64,000 bases of DNA from Cantharellus purpuraceus. Its lineage: Eukaryota > Basidiomycota > Agaricomycetes > Cantharellales > Hydnaceae. Under the pieces are notes generated by a model. The model was not told the origin of the DNA. It did not search any database and saw only the letters and a program-made list of their open reading frames with translations. The DNA lies in contig JALBUN010000048.1 of NCBI GenBank assembly GCA_025174535.1, forward strand, positions 1-64,000. Reading direction: 5' to 3'. Below, one piece after another: positions 45,061 to 56,051 of this stretch. How positions within the stretch are numbered: position 1 is the stretch's first letter; the number at the start of each line of letters is the position of its first letter. The translations under genes and the position numbers were made by a program.

Positions 45061-45224
45061 CACCCTATGGGTGCATATGTATAGTTATTATGTAAGCCAG
45101 TGGATCCAAGTACACATGTGGGTCCACATATAGTAAAAAAGGAACTTAGTAACTACCACACTGTACAGCACATTGCCCAACCAATACACTTGGTTGAGTT
45201 CTGTGCAATGGTGTGAACTAAGAC
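45061..45224. other. Unassigned 164 bp between LTR-A and LTR-C
   Basis: AT-rich sequence beginning CACCCTATGGGTGCATATG. It is probably the site into which LTR-A copy 5 and element C inserted. Nothing coding is seen. Confidence 0.4.
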
Positions 45225-45800
45225 TGTTATGACTATATTCATTAACGCCCAGATCCCCATCTGATCCACTCAGATCCCCACGCACATGAAATCTATACTC
45301 CATTTGGAAACCGCTACGTCTCCATTTACCTGTCCGATTGTCACCGCTGATTCTGCCCATCCATCTCTGGTTCCAATTGATGCATCAGCATCACCATAGG
45401 AACCTGGACATCCGTCCCCATCGGACTCGGACAAGCTCACGTAAGGCCGTTGGCCTCAGAGACCCATCACCGGAGTAATTATTATTAGATTTCAAATATG
45501 TATTTAAGTTGCCCGACTGGGGACTTCATTCCCCAGTTTGAATATCAAATCACGCCTAGTTCCTAAGTCCGATCCTAACTCTCTAAGTTGTACTCCGTCT
45601 CTGAAATCTTGGACACCGGTATTAGTGAGGGCGCAGCACATAAGCTGAAGCCAAGTCCGTCCCGACCCCCACGACGTGCTCTGACTCCAACCCAACCTCC
45701 GACCCAACCTCCAATCCAAACTCCAACCCAAACTCCAACCCAAACTCCAACCCAAACTCCAACCCAAACTCCAACCCCCAATCAGACCTAGTGTGTAACA
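45225..45800 (+). repeat. LTR-C, 5' LTR of element C (576 bp)
   Basis: It runs from TGTTATGACTATATTC to GTGTGTAACA, with short terminal inverted repeats TGTTA/TAACA. Gag starts 33 bp beyond. It includes the 12-bp tandem tract 45,685-45,778. Confidence 0.87.
45685..45778. repeat. 12-bp tandem repeat, about 8 copies, in LTR-C
   Basis: Units of CTCCAACCCAAA-type repeat near the LTR end. The number and sequence of units differ in the LTR-C copies at 9,120 and 39,635, so the tract is a length-variable minisatellite in the LTR. Confidence 0.9.
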
Positions 45801-46425
45801 GTATATTCAAACTGCCACACTCACTCCTACCAATGCCACGATCCACTGCCAATTCCGAACGCGCATGAACCGTTGAGGTGCCCGCTCCCAGCATCAACAC
45901 CATCCCTGAGGTCGTCGAAGAACTGACGGACCGCATAGAGGCTGTCAATGAAGAAGATGACACCCTGCCCTCTCCAAATCTGGCACAAGCCATCTCCCTG
46001 CTTGCCAGCAGCATCCGTAACCCACAAGCCCCTAAGTCCCGGACCAAGGTCCGAGAACCTGACCCCTTCGACGGCTCCGATCCGCAAAAGCTCCAGCCAT
46101 TCTTGGTGCAATGCCGGTTGAATTTCTGTGACCGCCCTGATGCATTCACATCCGATCGGGCGAAGGTCACCTTTGCCATGTCCTATCTCAAGGGCACCGC
46201 ACTGGACTACTTTGAGCCAGCACTCATGGATGACTCTGATGACCCGATATGGTCAGAGGACTACTCCAACTTCATCTCTGAACTTCAGACCAATTTTGGT
46301 CCTTATAACCCCAAGGCCGATGCCGAGAATGAACTCGATCGACTTCAGATGAAGGAAAATCATAAAATTGCAAAATACATTGTGAGTTTCCAGCAGCTAG
46401 CTCCGAAAGTCCAATGGGGCAATGC

Positions 46426-47856
46426 TGTTTTGGAACCCACAAAATTATGGTGTTAGGGCAAACTCTAAATCACCACAATTCCGTGAATGAACAGCTGAGA
46501 AGAATATCAAACCCTGCTGCAGCACAACTCCAGAAACGATTTAATGTTTGTACTTTGGTTACAATCCTTTGTATTGGTCAGTGCAGACTATACGCAGAAA
46601 GGTAATATGTTTCTTAGCAGCAAGAAATGAATAAGACTTCCAGAGTCTAGAGTTCACGGACGCTTAGGGGTCCAGATATTCCAAAAAGATGGGAATGCAC
46701 TTAGAGGCTAAAGGAAGTAGGTGGATGAATCCAACCGTCCAACCAGTGGCACTCAGAAGCGGGTAACAGTGATGTGTGAAGTAGTCTAGCAACTGCTTCA
46801 CACAAGTTCAAGCTTCTAATGCTCTGCAAAGGCAGTACACTAGTAACTTAAACAAGAGCACTAATGGCAGGACTATCAACAGACAATCTCACCCTGTAGA
46901 TTTGTAGTCACGTGAGGCAGATACTACACTCACGCCCAAAGCAGGAATATCACTACTTTGAGTGCAATCAAGTACAGTTACACAACTGTAAAAGATCCTT
47001 GAACTGGTAATCAACAGTTACTGAGATAGAGGATGACACTGTATGTCACTCTAGTCACACTGGTGTGCAGAAGATGGGTAGGATATGTTGAATATGTTTC
47101 TATTTCAGAGGCAGAATGGCCTCCTTATATATTGTATTTACAGGGGCTGACTAATGGTTCTGGAATATTCTACCTATTAATAGATGGAAGCTACTGGAAG
47201 GTTGTGGAAGGTGGAAGAAAGGGATAGAATATTCCAAGCCAATCACAGGATCTGATCACAGCACTAACACTGATCAGGAGCTGAATAATGGTTCTGGAAA
47301 GTTCTATCTAATAATAGAAGGAAACAGCTAGAATGTTATGGAAAGGGGTAGAATATTCCAAGGCAATCATCTGATTTGATCACCCATCACCTGATTTGAT
47401 CCCTGAACTAGGCACTGATCAGGCAAAAAGAAGGGTGTCCACCCTGTTTTCTGCACTGGTTTGGACAGCCATGGATAGCCACATGTCATGTGATGATCTG
47501 CATGGAAAATAGTGCCCTGAGAGGCTGTGGTTGTCAAGTTAGAGAATATTTATTGATCAGAGACATCTGAGCTTGAATTCAGGCTGAATGCCTGGTCCAA
47601 AGGTGGATAGCCGGCTGTGCAAAGGTTTGTGGGCACCTATGGGTCCACAACTGCAGCACAGCAGAAATAAATCATTCTGGGCCGAGTTCTGCATGGAATA
47701 TTCCCAGATAAATATGGAAAAATAGAGAATATTTGAATAAGTCCATTCCAGGTACAAGCATCAAATATATGCTGATATTTAGGAATGGAAAAGCAAAGAA
47801 TAGCACATTGGTGCTGCATAAATGGAATTTGATAGGGAAAAGGTGGTTCCCATACA
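46426..47856 (-). mobile_element. LTR-A copy 6, solo insertion in element C gag (1,431 bp)
   Basis: It starts TGTTTTGGAACC and ends CCCATACA. Gag is collinear on both sides. Only GC is repeated at the junctions, so the duplication is short, decayed or lost by a small deletion. Confidence 0.85.
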
Positions 47857-48374
47857 GCCACACTCCAACACCAATTTTATGTCGGACTCCCATCCTGCAT
47901 CAAGGACGAGATATCACGCATCAGTAAGCTGGATACTTTGGCTACCCTCTGCAAGCTCGCCCAATCCATCGACACCCATTATTGGGAACATCAATCTGAG
48001 GTCTCCCGCGAAAACTTGGCTAACAACAAATCAGACAAATCATCGGACAAGACCCCAAAGTCCAACAAGGGGTCCGATAAGTGGGCCACTGCCAACTCAG
48101 GCCAGAAGTCAAACACTGGTAATGCTGCCGCTTCCAGTTCCGGTCAGAACAACTCCAGCACCAGCAATAACTCCGGAGCTCGCAAGGGTACTCCGGACCT
48201 CTCCACCAAGCTGGGGAAGGATGGAAAACTCACCCAGCAGGAACGCCAGCGCCGCATGGACAACAAGCTCTGTCTGTTCTGCAGAAAGCCTGGTCACCAA
48301 GCCAAGGATTGCAACAAGGCAACCTCGTCCACAGCAAAGGCAAAGGGCCGTGCTGCCAACACCACGACGGACCC

Positions 48375-48381
48375 AAAAAAA
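48375..48381 (+). other. Gag-pol slippery heptamer A-AAA-AAA
   Basis: Seven A residues immediately precede the gag TAG stop. The protease-RT frame is -1 relative to gag and opens just upstream. A one-base backward slip gives DPKK-IVSSP and enters pol. The same arrangement is present in copy C2 (minus, near 38,436-38,446). Confidence 0.7.
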
Positions 48382-48785
48382 TAGTAAGCAGTCCTATAGC
48401 CTCCGTATGGGCTGAGGGCTGCATTGGTACTCCCCATATGACAAATGAGGTCTGCCTGAACACATCCGCTCTTTCCCACTCTGACTCCCTTACCCTCCTC
48501 ATCCACTCCGACTCCATTCCCGATACCGCTATTCAAGCGTTAATTGACTCCGGTTCTACTCACTGTTTCCTCGATTCCTCTTTTTCAGATTCACATAAAC
48601 TCCATACATACACCATAACTCCAATACCACTCCAATTATTTGATGGCACTACTAATGCTGTTATCTCACAAGCTATAGATCTGTCTATCCGTTTTTCTGT
48701 CAGAGAAATCCAGACCCTTACATTCTATGTTACTCCGCTTGACTCCAGCTGTTCTGTGGTTCTCAGACATAACTGGCTCACCCGC

Positions 48786-50210
48786 TGATGAGCCAGGATG
48801 CATTGAGGATGCATATTGAACCACTCTGACAGTCCAACTCCGCCAGCATCTTTTCGTATCAACTTTTAAATAGTGCTGCAACTCCCTCTCCACCTCAGTC
48901 TCTAATTCTAGCCATCGATCATCACTCATGTTTCATCGCCATCGATCATTATCAGCCTTCTATTCACACCGATCCTTTCATCATCATTCACATGGCTTCC
49001 CATTCTATTCCCCTCTCCAACATCGCTTCTAATAATACGTCACACTGGTCTCTGGACACAGAGGACTATCAAAAATATGCTGGGCTCCATGGGCATGTTA
49101 AGCCACCTCCACATGTCAAAATACTTCCAAAACTCTTTCGACGTCCAAGATCCCCACCATGTCTCTCTTATGCCATTGGCGATCCCATATTCTTTCACAA
49201 TTCCATTGAACCATATACATTCCTTGACATTTCACCTCTATATCATAACACGGATAGAAGAGTCAAACGTGAGGTAGAATTTCAGTCGCCATCACCGACC
49301 TATCCTCCCACTTCAATCCGATTCAGGTTACATCGTGTCAGGCAAAGGGACCGAATACTCTTGGAACAGGATATCATATGGAGACAGATCAGTAAGATAA
49401 TAAGGTGTATTTGTTGTGGATGCTGACTGAAGTCCTCATGTGACTCAGGGTCAATTAACCTTCGGAGCCGTAGGGAAGATGGTATTGGTGGATGTTTCTA
49501 TTGTTCTTTTATATGACTCACCCCTGTTTCATCTTTTAATTCATTCATACATGACTTACTCATCCTTGCTCTATTTTTGGTTCTTTTATTACTCATCACC
49601 CCCTATTCTTACAAAGATTACCCCTATCTGTCGTTTCATTTCTCCATGATTTCCCCTTTAGTAGTTCAACTTCACATGCTTCGTCAGCTGGCTTGATCAG
49701 CATTTCTTGCATCATATCGCATCATTTGCTCCTCATATTGTTGTTGTGCCCTGGAGATTTGTATATAAAAGGGCGCTAGTTTTCACCTTTGGAATCAATC
49801 AACAAGTTTTCAGCCAATGCTCTAAAGTCAAAGTCCACGCTCTAAGTCTACGCTCTATGCTCTACATCACAATCCATCATCTCTACACTGAGGTAAAACA
49901 CCTTGGTTCAACGATCAGATTTCCCTCTGCCACCGAGAGGTTGCTTCTCCTGAAACCAGCTATCGCATACCTCCCAACCGGGCTCTGCATTGTCATCCAG
50001 TCACAGAGCACGATCGGCCATCGGGACCGACCTTTTGCTCCCATCCTCATCCAACCACAGAGCACTATCCCACTTCCCTATTACTAAGTGCTACCTCTAC
50101 TCCTCGACCTGATTGATCTTTGGAGTGCTGAACAACTGCGTTACACACCATCTGTTTGCTAGGACCGTTGCGCGCAGGCTTATAGGATCTATTCCTTAAG
50201 CGAACCGACA
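48786..50210 (+). mobile_element. Solo LTR-B copy 3 (1,425 bp, TSD CCGC)
   Basis: From TGATGAGCCAGG to GAACCGACA, with CCGC at 48,782-48,785 and 50,211-50,214. The protease-RT linker of copy C2 (near 38,041) runs through this point uninterrupted. It contains the 144-codon LTR ORF. Confidence 0.92.
48992..49426 (+). CDS. LTR-encoded accessory ORF, 144 aa (LTR-B copy 3)
   Basis: Same length and frame as the ORF at 43,538, with about a dozen amino-acid differences and no stop. It has the same YAIGDPIFF and PYTF blocks and the same C-terminal CCGC. Being in a solo LTR, it is cut off from gag-pol but keeps its own upstream TATA-like box. Confidence 0.72.
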   Translation: MASHSIPLSNIASNNTSHWSLDTEDYQKYAGLHGHVKPPPHVKILPKLFRRPRSPPCLSYAIGDPIFFHNSIEPYTFLDISPLYHNTDRRVKREVEFQSPSPTYPPTSIRFRLHRVRQRDRILLEQDIIWRQISKIIRCICCGC

Positions 50211-52454
50211 CCGCTACAATCCATTGATTGACTGGGCATTGGGCCATATCACATTCTGTTCTCCAGCACAGGCTGTCTCATCCCTGATGTCACCAGCAAC
50301 TATAGGTGCAAAATTATCTTCCGCCTCTGCTGACTCTGCTCTGATAGATATTCCATCTACCCCTCCATTTATATCAATGGTGGATGCTATGGTCTTCACC
50401 AGACTAAGCAAACTGGATGGTTCTCACACATTCCAGGTCCACCTCTCCGATCCAATATTCCTCGCCGCTTGTTCTGCCTGATCAACTCCACTGGACCTCT
50501 CTATGGTTCCTAAGGAGTATCATGAGTTCGCCGATGTGTTCAGCAAGTCTAAAGCCAACTCCCTAGCGGAACACCAACCATACAATCTCAAGATCAAACT
50601 GGATGACAACTCCACCCCTCCGCTTGGTCCTATCTACTTGCTATCCCAAAAAGAGCTACTGGCTCTCTGAACATTCATAGACGAGAACTTGGCCACGGGC
50701 TTCATCTGCCCATCCCTATCTCCTCATGGAGCTCCAGTCCTATTTGTCTGCAAAAAGGATGGATCACTCCATCTATGTGTCAACTTCTGTGGACTCAACA
50801 AGATCACCAAGAAAGACTGATACCCAATACCCCACACCGTGGACCTACTCAAGAGTCCTCGAAAGGCTAAGATCTATTCCAAAATAGATCTCCAACATGC
50901 TTACCATCTAGTCTGCATCCGAGAAGGCAATGAATGGAAAACGACCTTCCACACATGATATGGATCTTTCAAGTGGTGCGTCATGCCCTTCGGACTAACC
51001 AATGTGCTGGCCACCTTCCAGAGGTTCATGAATGATACCTTCGCCGACCTCCTCGATGTGACTGTCCTCGTTTACTTAGATGACATTCTGGTATATTCGG
51101 ACAATGAAGAAGAACATCAGACACATGTCTGAGAGGTACTCCGACGTCTCCGAAAGCATGGCCTCTTCACCCACGCTGACAAATGCAAATTCCACTCTGA
51201 CTCGGTCGAATACCTAGGCTATATCCTCTCCCCGGCAGGATTGACAATGTCTGATGACAAAATCAAAGCCATACAGGAATGGCCAGAACCCCAGAAAGTC
51301 AAGGATGTACAGTCCTTCCTAGGGTTTGCCAACTTCTACCACCGCTTCATTCATGGCTACTCCGATATCACCGTTCTGCTCACCTGACTTACTAGGAAGG
51401 GTACCCAATGGAATTTCACTGATGAATGTAGACAGAGCTTTGAGACCTTGAAGAAGGCCTTTACTTCCGCTCCAATACTGACTCATTGGGTTCCAGATGT
51501 TCCTATCCTATTAGAGACTGATGCCTCCAACTATGCACTTGCCACGATCCTGTCCATCATCTCTCCGGACGACGGACAAGTCCACCCGATCACTTTCCAC
51601 TCACGTACATTTACGCCCCCCAAACTGAACTATGACGTCCATGACAAAGAGCTCCTTGCCATATATGAAGCCTTCCAGATATGGAGACACTACCTTGAAG
51701 GTCCCTCCGATCCGGTGGACGTCATAACAGACCACAAGAACTTGGAATACTTCTCCACAACGAAACTACTCACCTGGAGACAGGTCCGATGGTCCGAGTA
51801 CCTATCTCAGTTCAATCTCATTATCTGTTTCCATCCTGGTCGACTTGGAGCAAAGCCCGATGCGTTAACTAGACGCTGGGACATCTACCCTAAAGAGGGA
51901 AATAGCGACTATGCCGCTGTAAACCCACACAACTTTCGTCCTGTGTTCACTAACAAGCAGCTGGCATCGTCCCTATGAGCATCCACCCTCATGACTCCCA
52001 CTCTCCGAGCTGTCACCATTATGGACATCGACCAACTCTGCTCCGACATCCGCTCATCTCTCCGATCTGATCCTGTTGCAGTTAAACACTTGGACAACCC
52101 TTCTGATCCAAAATGGTCACTTGACCCCGAAGGACACCTCCAACACAACAACCAGATATACGTCCCCGACGCCAATGGCCTCCGACTCCGAGTTTTGCAG
52201 TATTATCATGATCACCTGATCTCAGGCCATTTCAGGCAAAATTGCACACAAGGATTAATCCGACAAGACTATGTATGGCCAAAAATGCAGGAATACATTC
52301 AACACTACTGTAACTCCTGCACCATGTGTATGCGCTCAAAATCGCAAAGGCACAAACCCTACGGAACGCTTAAACAACTTCCAGTCCTGGAGCAACCATG
52401 GAACTCCTTCTCCATGGATTTCATAGAGAAGCTCCCCCCATCGCTTGGATATGA

Positions 52455-52724
52455 CACCATACTCGTGATTGTCAACAGGTTCACTAAACAGTCACTATTC
52501 ATTCTGACGCATGACACCATCACCTCCGCCTCACTAGCTAAGTTGTTTGTTCTCCATGTATTCTCTAAACACAGAGTCCCATTGTGTGTCACCATACTCG
52601 TGATTGTCAACAGGTTCACTAAACAGTCACTATTCATTCTGACGCATGACACCATCACCTCCGCCTCACTAGCTAAGTTGTTTGTTCTCCATGTATTCTC
52701 TAAACACAGAGTCCCATCGTGTGT
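52455..52724 (+). repeat. 135-bp tandem duplication in integrase
   Basis: Units 52,455-52,589 and 52,590-52,724 differ at about one base. The length is a multiple of three, so 45 residues are repeated without a frameshift. Remnant C1 lacks this duplication (9,532-9,715). Confidence 0.93.
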
Positions 52725-53270
52725 CACGTCCGATCGGGGCTCGGAGTTCGTGTCCTCCTTCTTCTGCACATTAGGAAAGGCTCTCGACATGAAGCTTCAT
52801 TTCACCTCTGGATACCACCCCGAAGGAGACGGACAAACAGAACGAATGAATCAGTCCCTGGAACAATACCTCCAAATCTATTGTAACTATCAACAAGACA
52901 ACTGGGCTGACCTACTTCCAATAGCAGAGTTTGCATACAACAACATGCCGAACGTGACTACTGGCGTCTCTCCATTCTTTGCTAATAAAGGCTACCATCC
53001 GAACATCTCTGTCCACCCTGAGAAAGAACTTGCCTCCACCAAAGCCCGCCAATTTGTAACCAACCTCGATCAACTACACCAACATCTCCGAGAGACCATC
53101 TCCGATGCCCAGAAACAATATCAAGTCTCCGCAGACTGACGCCGCATTCCGGCTCCGGACCTGCAAATCAGAGACAAAGTATTTGTTAAGGCCGAACACT
53201 TCTGGACCACCCGTCCATTGAAGAAACTCTCTGAGAAATACTTAGGTCCTTATGAGGTCATTGCTCGCGC

Positions 53271-54684
53271 TGTCGGTTCGCTTAAGGAATAGATCCTATA
53301 AGCCTGCGCGCAACGGTCCTAGCAAGCAGACAGTGTGTAACGCAGTTGTTCAGCACTCCAAAGATCAATCAGGGCGAGGGGTACGTAACAGGGAAGTGGG
53401 ATAGTGCTCTGTGGTTGGATGAGGATGGGAGCAAAAGGTCGGTCCTGATGGCTGATCGTGCTCTGTGACTGGATGACAATGCAGAGCCTGGTTGGGAGGT
53501 ACGCAAAAGCTGGTTTCAGGAGAATCAACCTCTCGGTGGCGGAGGGAAATCTGATCGTTGAACCAAGGTGTTTACCTCAGTGTAGAGATGATGGATTGTG
53601 ATGTAGAGCGTAGAGCGTAGACTTAGAGCGTGGACTTTGACTTTAGAGCGTTGGCTGAAAACTTGTTGATTGATTCCAAAGGCGAAGACTAGCGCCCTTT
53701 TATATACAAATCCCCAGGGGACAACGACACAATATGAGGAGCAAATGAGGCGATATGATGCAAGAAATGCTGATCAAGCCAGCTGACGAAGCATGTGAAG
53801 TTGAACTACTAAAGGGGAAATCATGGAGAAATGAAACGACAGATAGGGGTAATCTTTGTAAGAATAGGGGGTGATGAGTAATAAAAGAACCAAAAATAGA
53901 ACAAGGATGAGTAAGTCATGTATGAATGAATTAAAAGATGAAACAGGGGTGAGTCATATAAAAGAACAATAGAAACATCCACCAATACCATCTTCCCTAC
54001 GGCTCCGAAGGTTAATTGACCCTGAGTCACATGAGGACTTCCGTCAGCATCCACAACAAATACTCCTTATTGTCTTAGTGATCCGTCTCCATATGGTATC
54101 CCGCTCCAAGAGTATTTGGTCCCTTTGCCTGACACGATGTAACCTGAATCGGATTGAAGTGGGAGGATAGGTTGGCAATGGCAACTGAAATTCTACCTCA
54201 CGTTCGACTCTTCTATCCATGTTACGATATAGAGGTGAAATGTCGAGGAATGTATATGGTTCAACGGAATTGTGAAAGAATATGGGATCGCCAATGGCAT
54301 AAGAGAGACATGGTGGGGATCTTGGACGTTGAAAGAGTTTTGGAAGTATTTTGACACGTGGAGGTGGCTTAACATGCCCATGGAGCTCGGCGTATTTTTG
54401 ATAGTCCTCTGTGTCCAGAGACCAGTGTGACGTATTATTAGAAGTGATGTTGGAGAGGGGAATAGAATGGGAAGCCATGTGAATGATGATGAAAGGATCG
54501 GTGTGAATAGAAGGCTGATAATGATCGATGGCGATGAAACACGAGTGACAATTGATGGCTCGAATTAGAGACTGAGGTGGATAGGGAGTTGCGGCGCTAT
54601 TTAAAAGTTGATACAAAAAGACGCTGGCGGAGTTGGACTGTCAGAGTGGTTCAATATGCGTCCTCGATGCGTCCTGGCTCGTCA
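53271..54684 (-). mobile_element. LTR-B copy 2 (1,414 bp), second inversion breakpoint
   Basis: TGTCGGTTCGC at the left and GGCTCGTCA at the right. The left flank GCGC belongs with the left flank of LTR-B copy 1, and the right flank CCGT pairs with ACGG at 44,748. It carries the same intact ORF and is very close in sequence to copy 1. Confidence 0.88.
54044..54478 (-). CDS. LTR-encoded accessory ORF, 144 aa (LTR-B copy 2)
   Basis: Nearly identical to the ORF at 43,538 (two amino-acid differences seen), intact from ATG 54,478 to its stop. Confidence 0.73.
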   Translation of the reverse strand: MASHSIPLSNITSNNTSHWSLDTEDYQKYAELHGHVKPPPRVKILPKLFQRPRSPPCLSYAIGDPIFFHNSVEPYTFLDISPLYRNMDRRVEREVEFQLPLPTYPPTSIRFRLHRVRQRDQILLERDTIWRRITKTIRSICCGC

Positions 54685-55807
54685 CCGTCCAACCAGTGGC
54701 ACTCAGAAGCGGGTAACAGTGATGTGTGAAGTAGTCTAGCAACTGCTTCACACGAGTTCAAGCTTCTAATGCTCTGCAAAGGCAGTACACACTAGTAACT
54801 TAAACAAGAGCACTAATGGCAGGACTATCGACAGACAATCTCACCCTGTAGATTTGTAGTCACGTGAGGCAGATACTACACTCATGCCCAAAGCAGGAAT
54901 ATCACTACTTTGAGTGCAATCAAGTACAGTTACACAACTGTAAAAGATCCTTGAACTGGTAATCAACAGTTACTGAGATAGAGGATGACACTGTATGTCA
55001 CTCTAGTCACACTGGTGTGCAGAAGATGGGTAGAATATGATGATATGTTATTCTTTCAGAGGCAGAATGGCCTCCTTATATATTGTATTTACAGGGGCTG
55101 ACTAATGGTTCTGGAATATTCTACCTATTAATAGATGGAAACTACTGGAAGGTTGTGGAAGGTGGAAGAAAGGGGTAGAATATTCCAAGCCAATCACAGG
55201 ATCTGATCATAGCACTAACACTGATCAGGAGCTGAATAATGGTTCTGGAAAGTTCTATCTAATAATAGAGGGAAACAGCTAGAATGTTATGGAAAGGGGT
55301 AGAATATTCCAAGGCAATCACCTGATTTGATCACCCATCAGCTGATCTGATCCCTGAGCTAGGCACTGATCAGGCAAAAAGAAGGGTGTCCACCCTGTTT
55401 TCTGCACTGGTTTGGACAGCCATGGATAGCCACATGTCATGTGATGATCTGCATGGAAAATAGTGCCCTGAGAGGCTGTGGTTGTTAAGTTAGAGAATAT
55501 TTATTGATCAGAGACATCTGAGCTTGAATTGAGGCTGAATGCCTGGTCCAAAAGGGGAGAGGCGGCTGTGCAAAGGTTTGTGGGCGCCTATGGGTCCACA
55601 ACTGTAGCACAGCAGAAGTAAATGATTCTGAGCCGAGTTCTGCATGGAATATTCCCGAAAAAATATGGAAAAATAGAGAATATTTGAATAAGTCCATTCC
55701 AGGTACAAGCATCAAATATATACTGATATTTAGGAATGGAAAAGCAAAGAATAGCACATTGGTGCTGCATAAATGGAATTTGATAGGGAAAAGGTGGTTC
55801 CCATACA
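54685..55807 (-). repeat. LTR-A copy 5, second part
   Basis: The remaining 1.1 kb of the LTR-A whose end lies at 44,748-45,060. It ends CCCATACA and is followed by GGGTG. Rejoining the two parts gives a full LTR with a perfect GGGTG duplication. Confidence 0.85.
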
Positions 55808-56051
55808 GGGTGCATATATCTATCAAGAAGACAGCATTCCTTAATGGAATGCTGCATACATTAATTATAACTATCTAGCTATATACTATAGTAAGTACCC
55901 AAGGTACTTACAATAATAGTCTTGATCCATCTATCTCCTATTGCTCCTAACTCTGAACTCCATAACTCCTCCAGCCCCCACTCCAACCTTTAACACACTC
56001 TTTTCATTGGAGACTTATGATCTTGACACATAAATCCCTATTGCTTCACTT
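55808..56051. other. Spacer between head-to-head LTR-A copies
   Basis: 244 bp with two small perfect hairpins: arms CAGCATTCC/GGAATGCTG near 55,832-55,854 and GTAAGTACC/GGTACTTAC near 55,890-55,910. No gene is seen. Confidence 0.5.

Larger units (their letters stand above)
45833..48384 (+). pseudogene. Element C gag, split by LTR-A
   Basis: ATG 45,833 (MPRSTANSERA), then a TGA at 45,866. It reads on through APSINTIPEVVEEL, the capsid-like DPFDGSDPQKLQPF region and, after the LTR-A insert 46,426-47,856, a serine/asparagine-rich linker and CCHC knuckle CLFCRKPGHQAKDC. It ends at TAG 48,382. The break reads ...QWGNA|...CQFYVG... in sister copies, which locates the insertion. Gag would assemble the particle and bind RNA. 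Confidence 0.85.
48385..53270 (+). pseudogene. Element C pol: protease, RT, RNase H, integrase
   Basis: One frame holding protease (LIDSGSTHCFLDSSF, near 48,537), then an LTR-B insertion (48,786-50,210). RT follows with [10 protein letters not shown] near 51,073, then RNase H (LETDASNYA near 51,513; KPDALTRR). Integrase has HDHLISGH...CTMCMRSK and core motifs SMDFIEKLP, TSDRGSEF and GDGQTERMNQ. TGAs at 50,479, 50,668, 50,818, 50,956, 51,130, 51,385, 51,976 and 53,137 all keep frame and sit where Arg fits. A 135-bp in-frame duplication lies between the first two core Asp residues. The frame reaches YLGPYEVIARA at 53,270, where LTR-B copy 2 starts; its continuation is at 43,331 on the other strand. 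Confidence 0.88.

Noticed and set aside
43332..54684. LTR-B as a DNA transposon or Helitron.
   Set aside because: TG...CA ends, 4-bp target duplications, TATA box in a long non-coding half and solo occurrence fit an LTR; no inverted termini or Rep/helicase.
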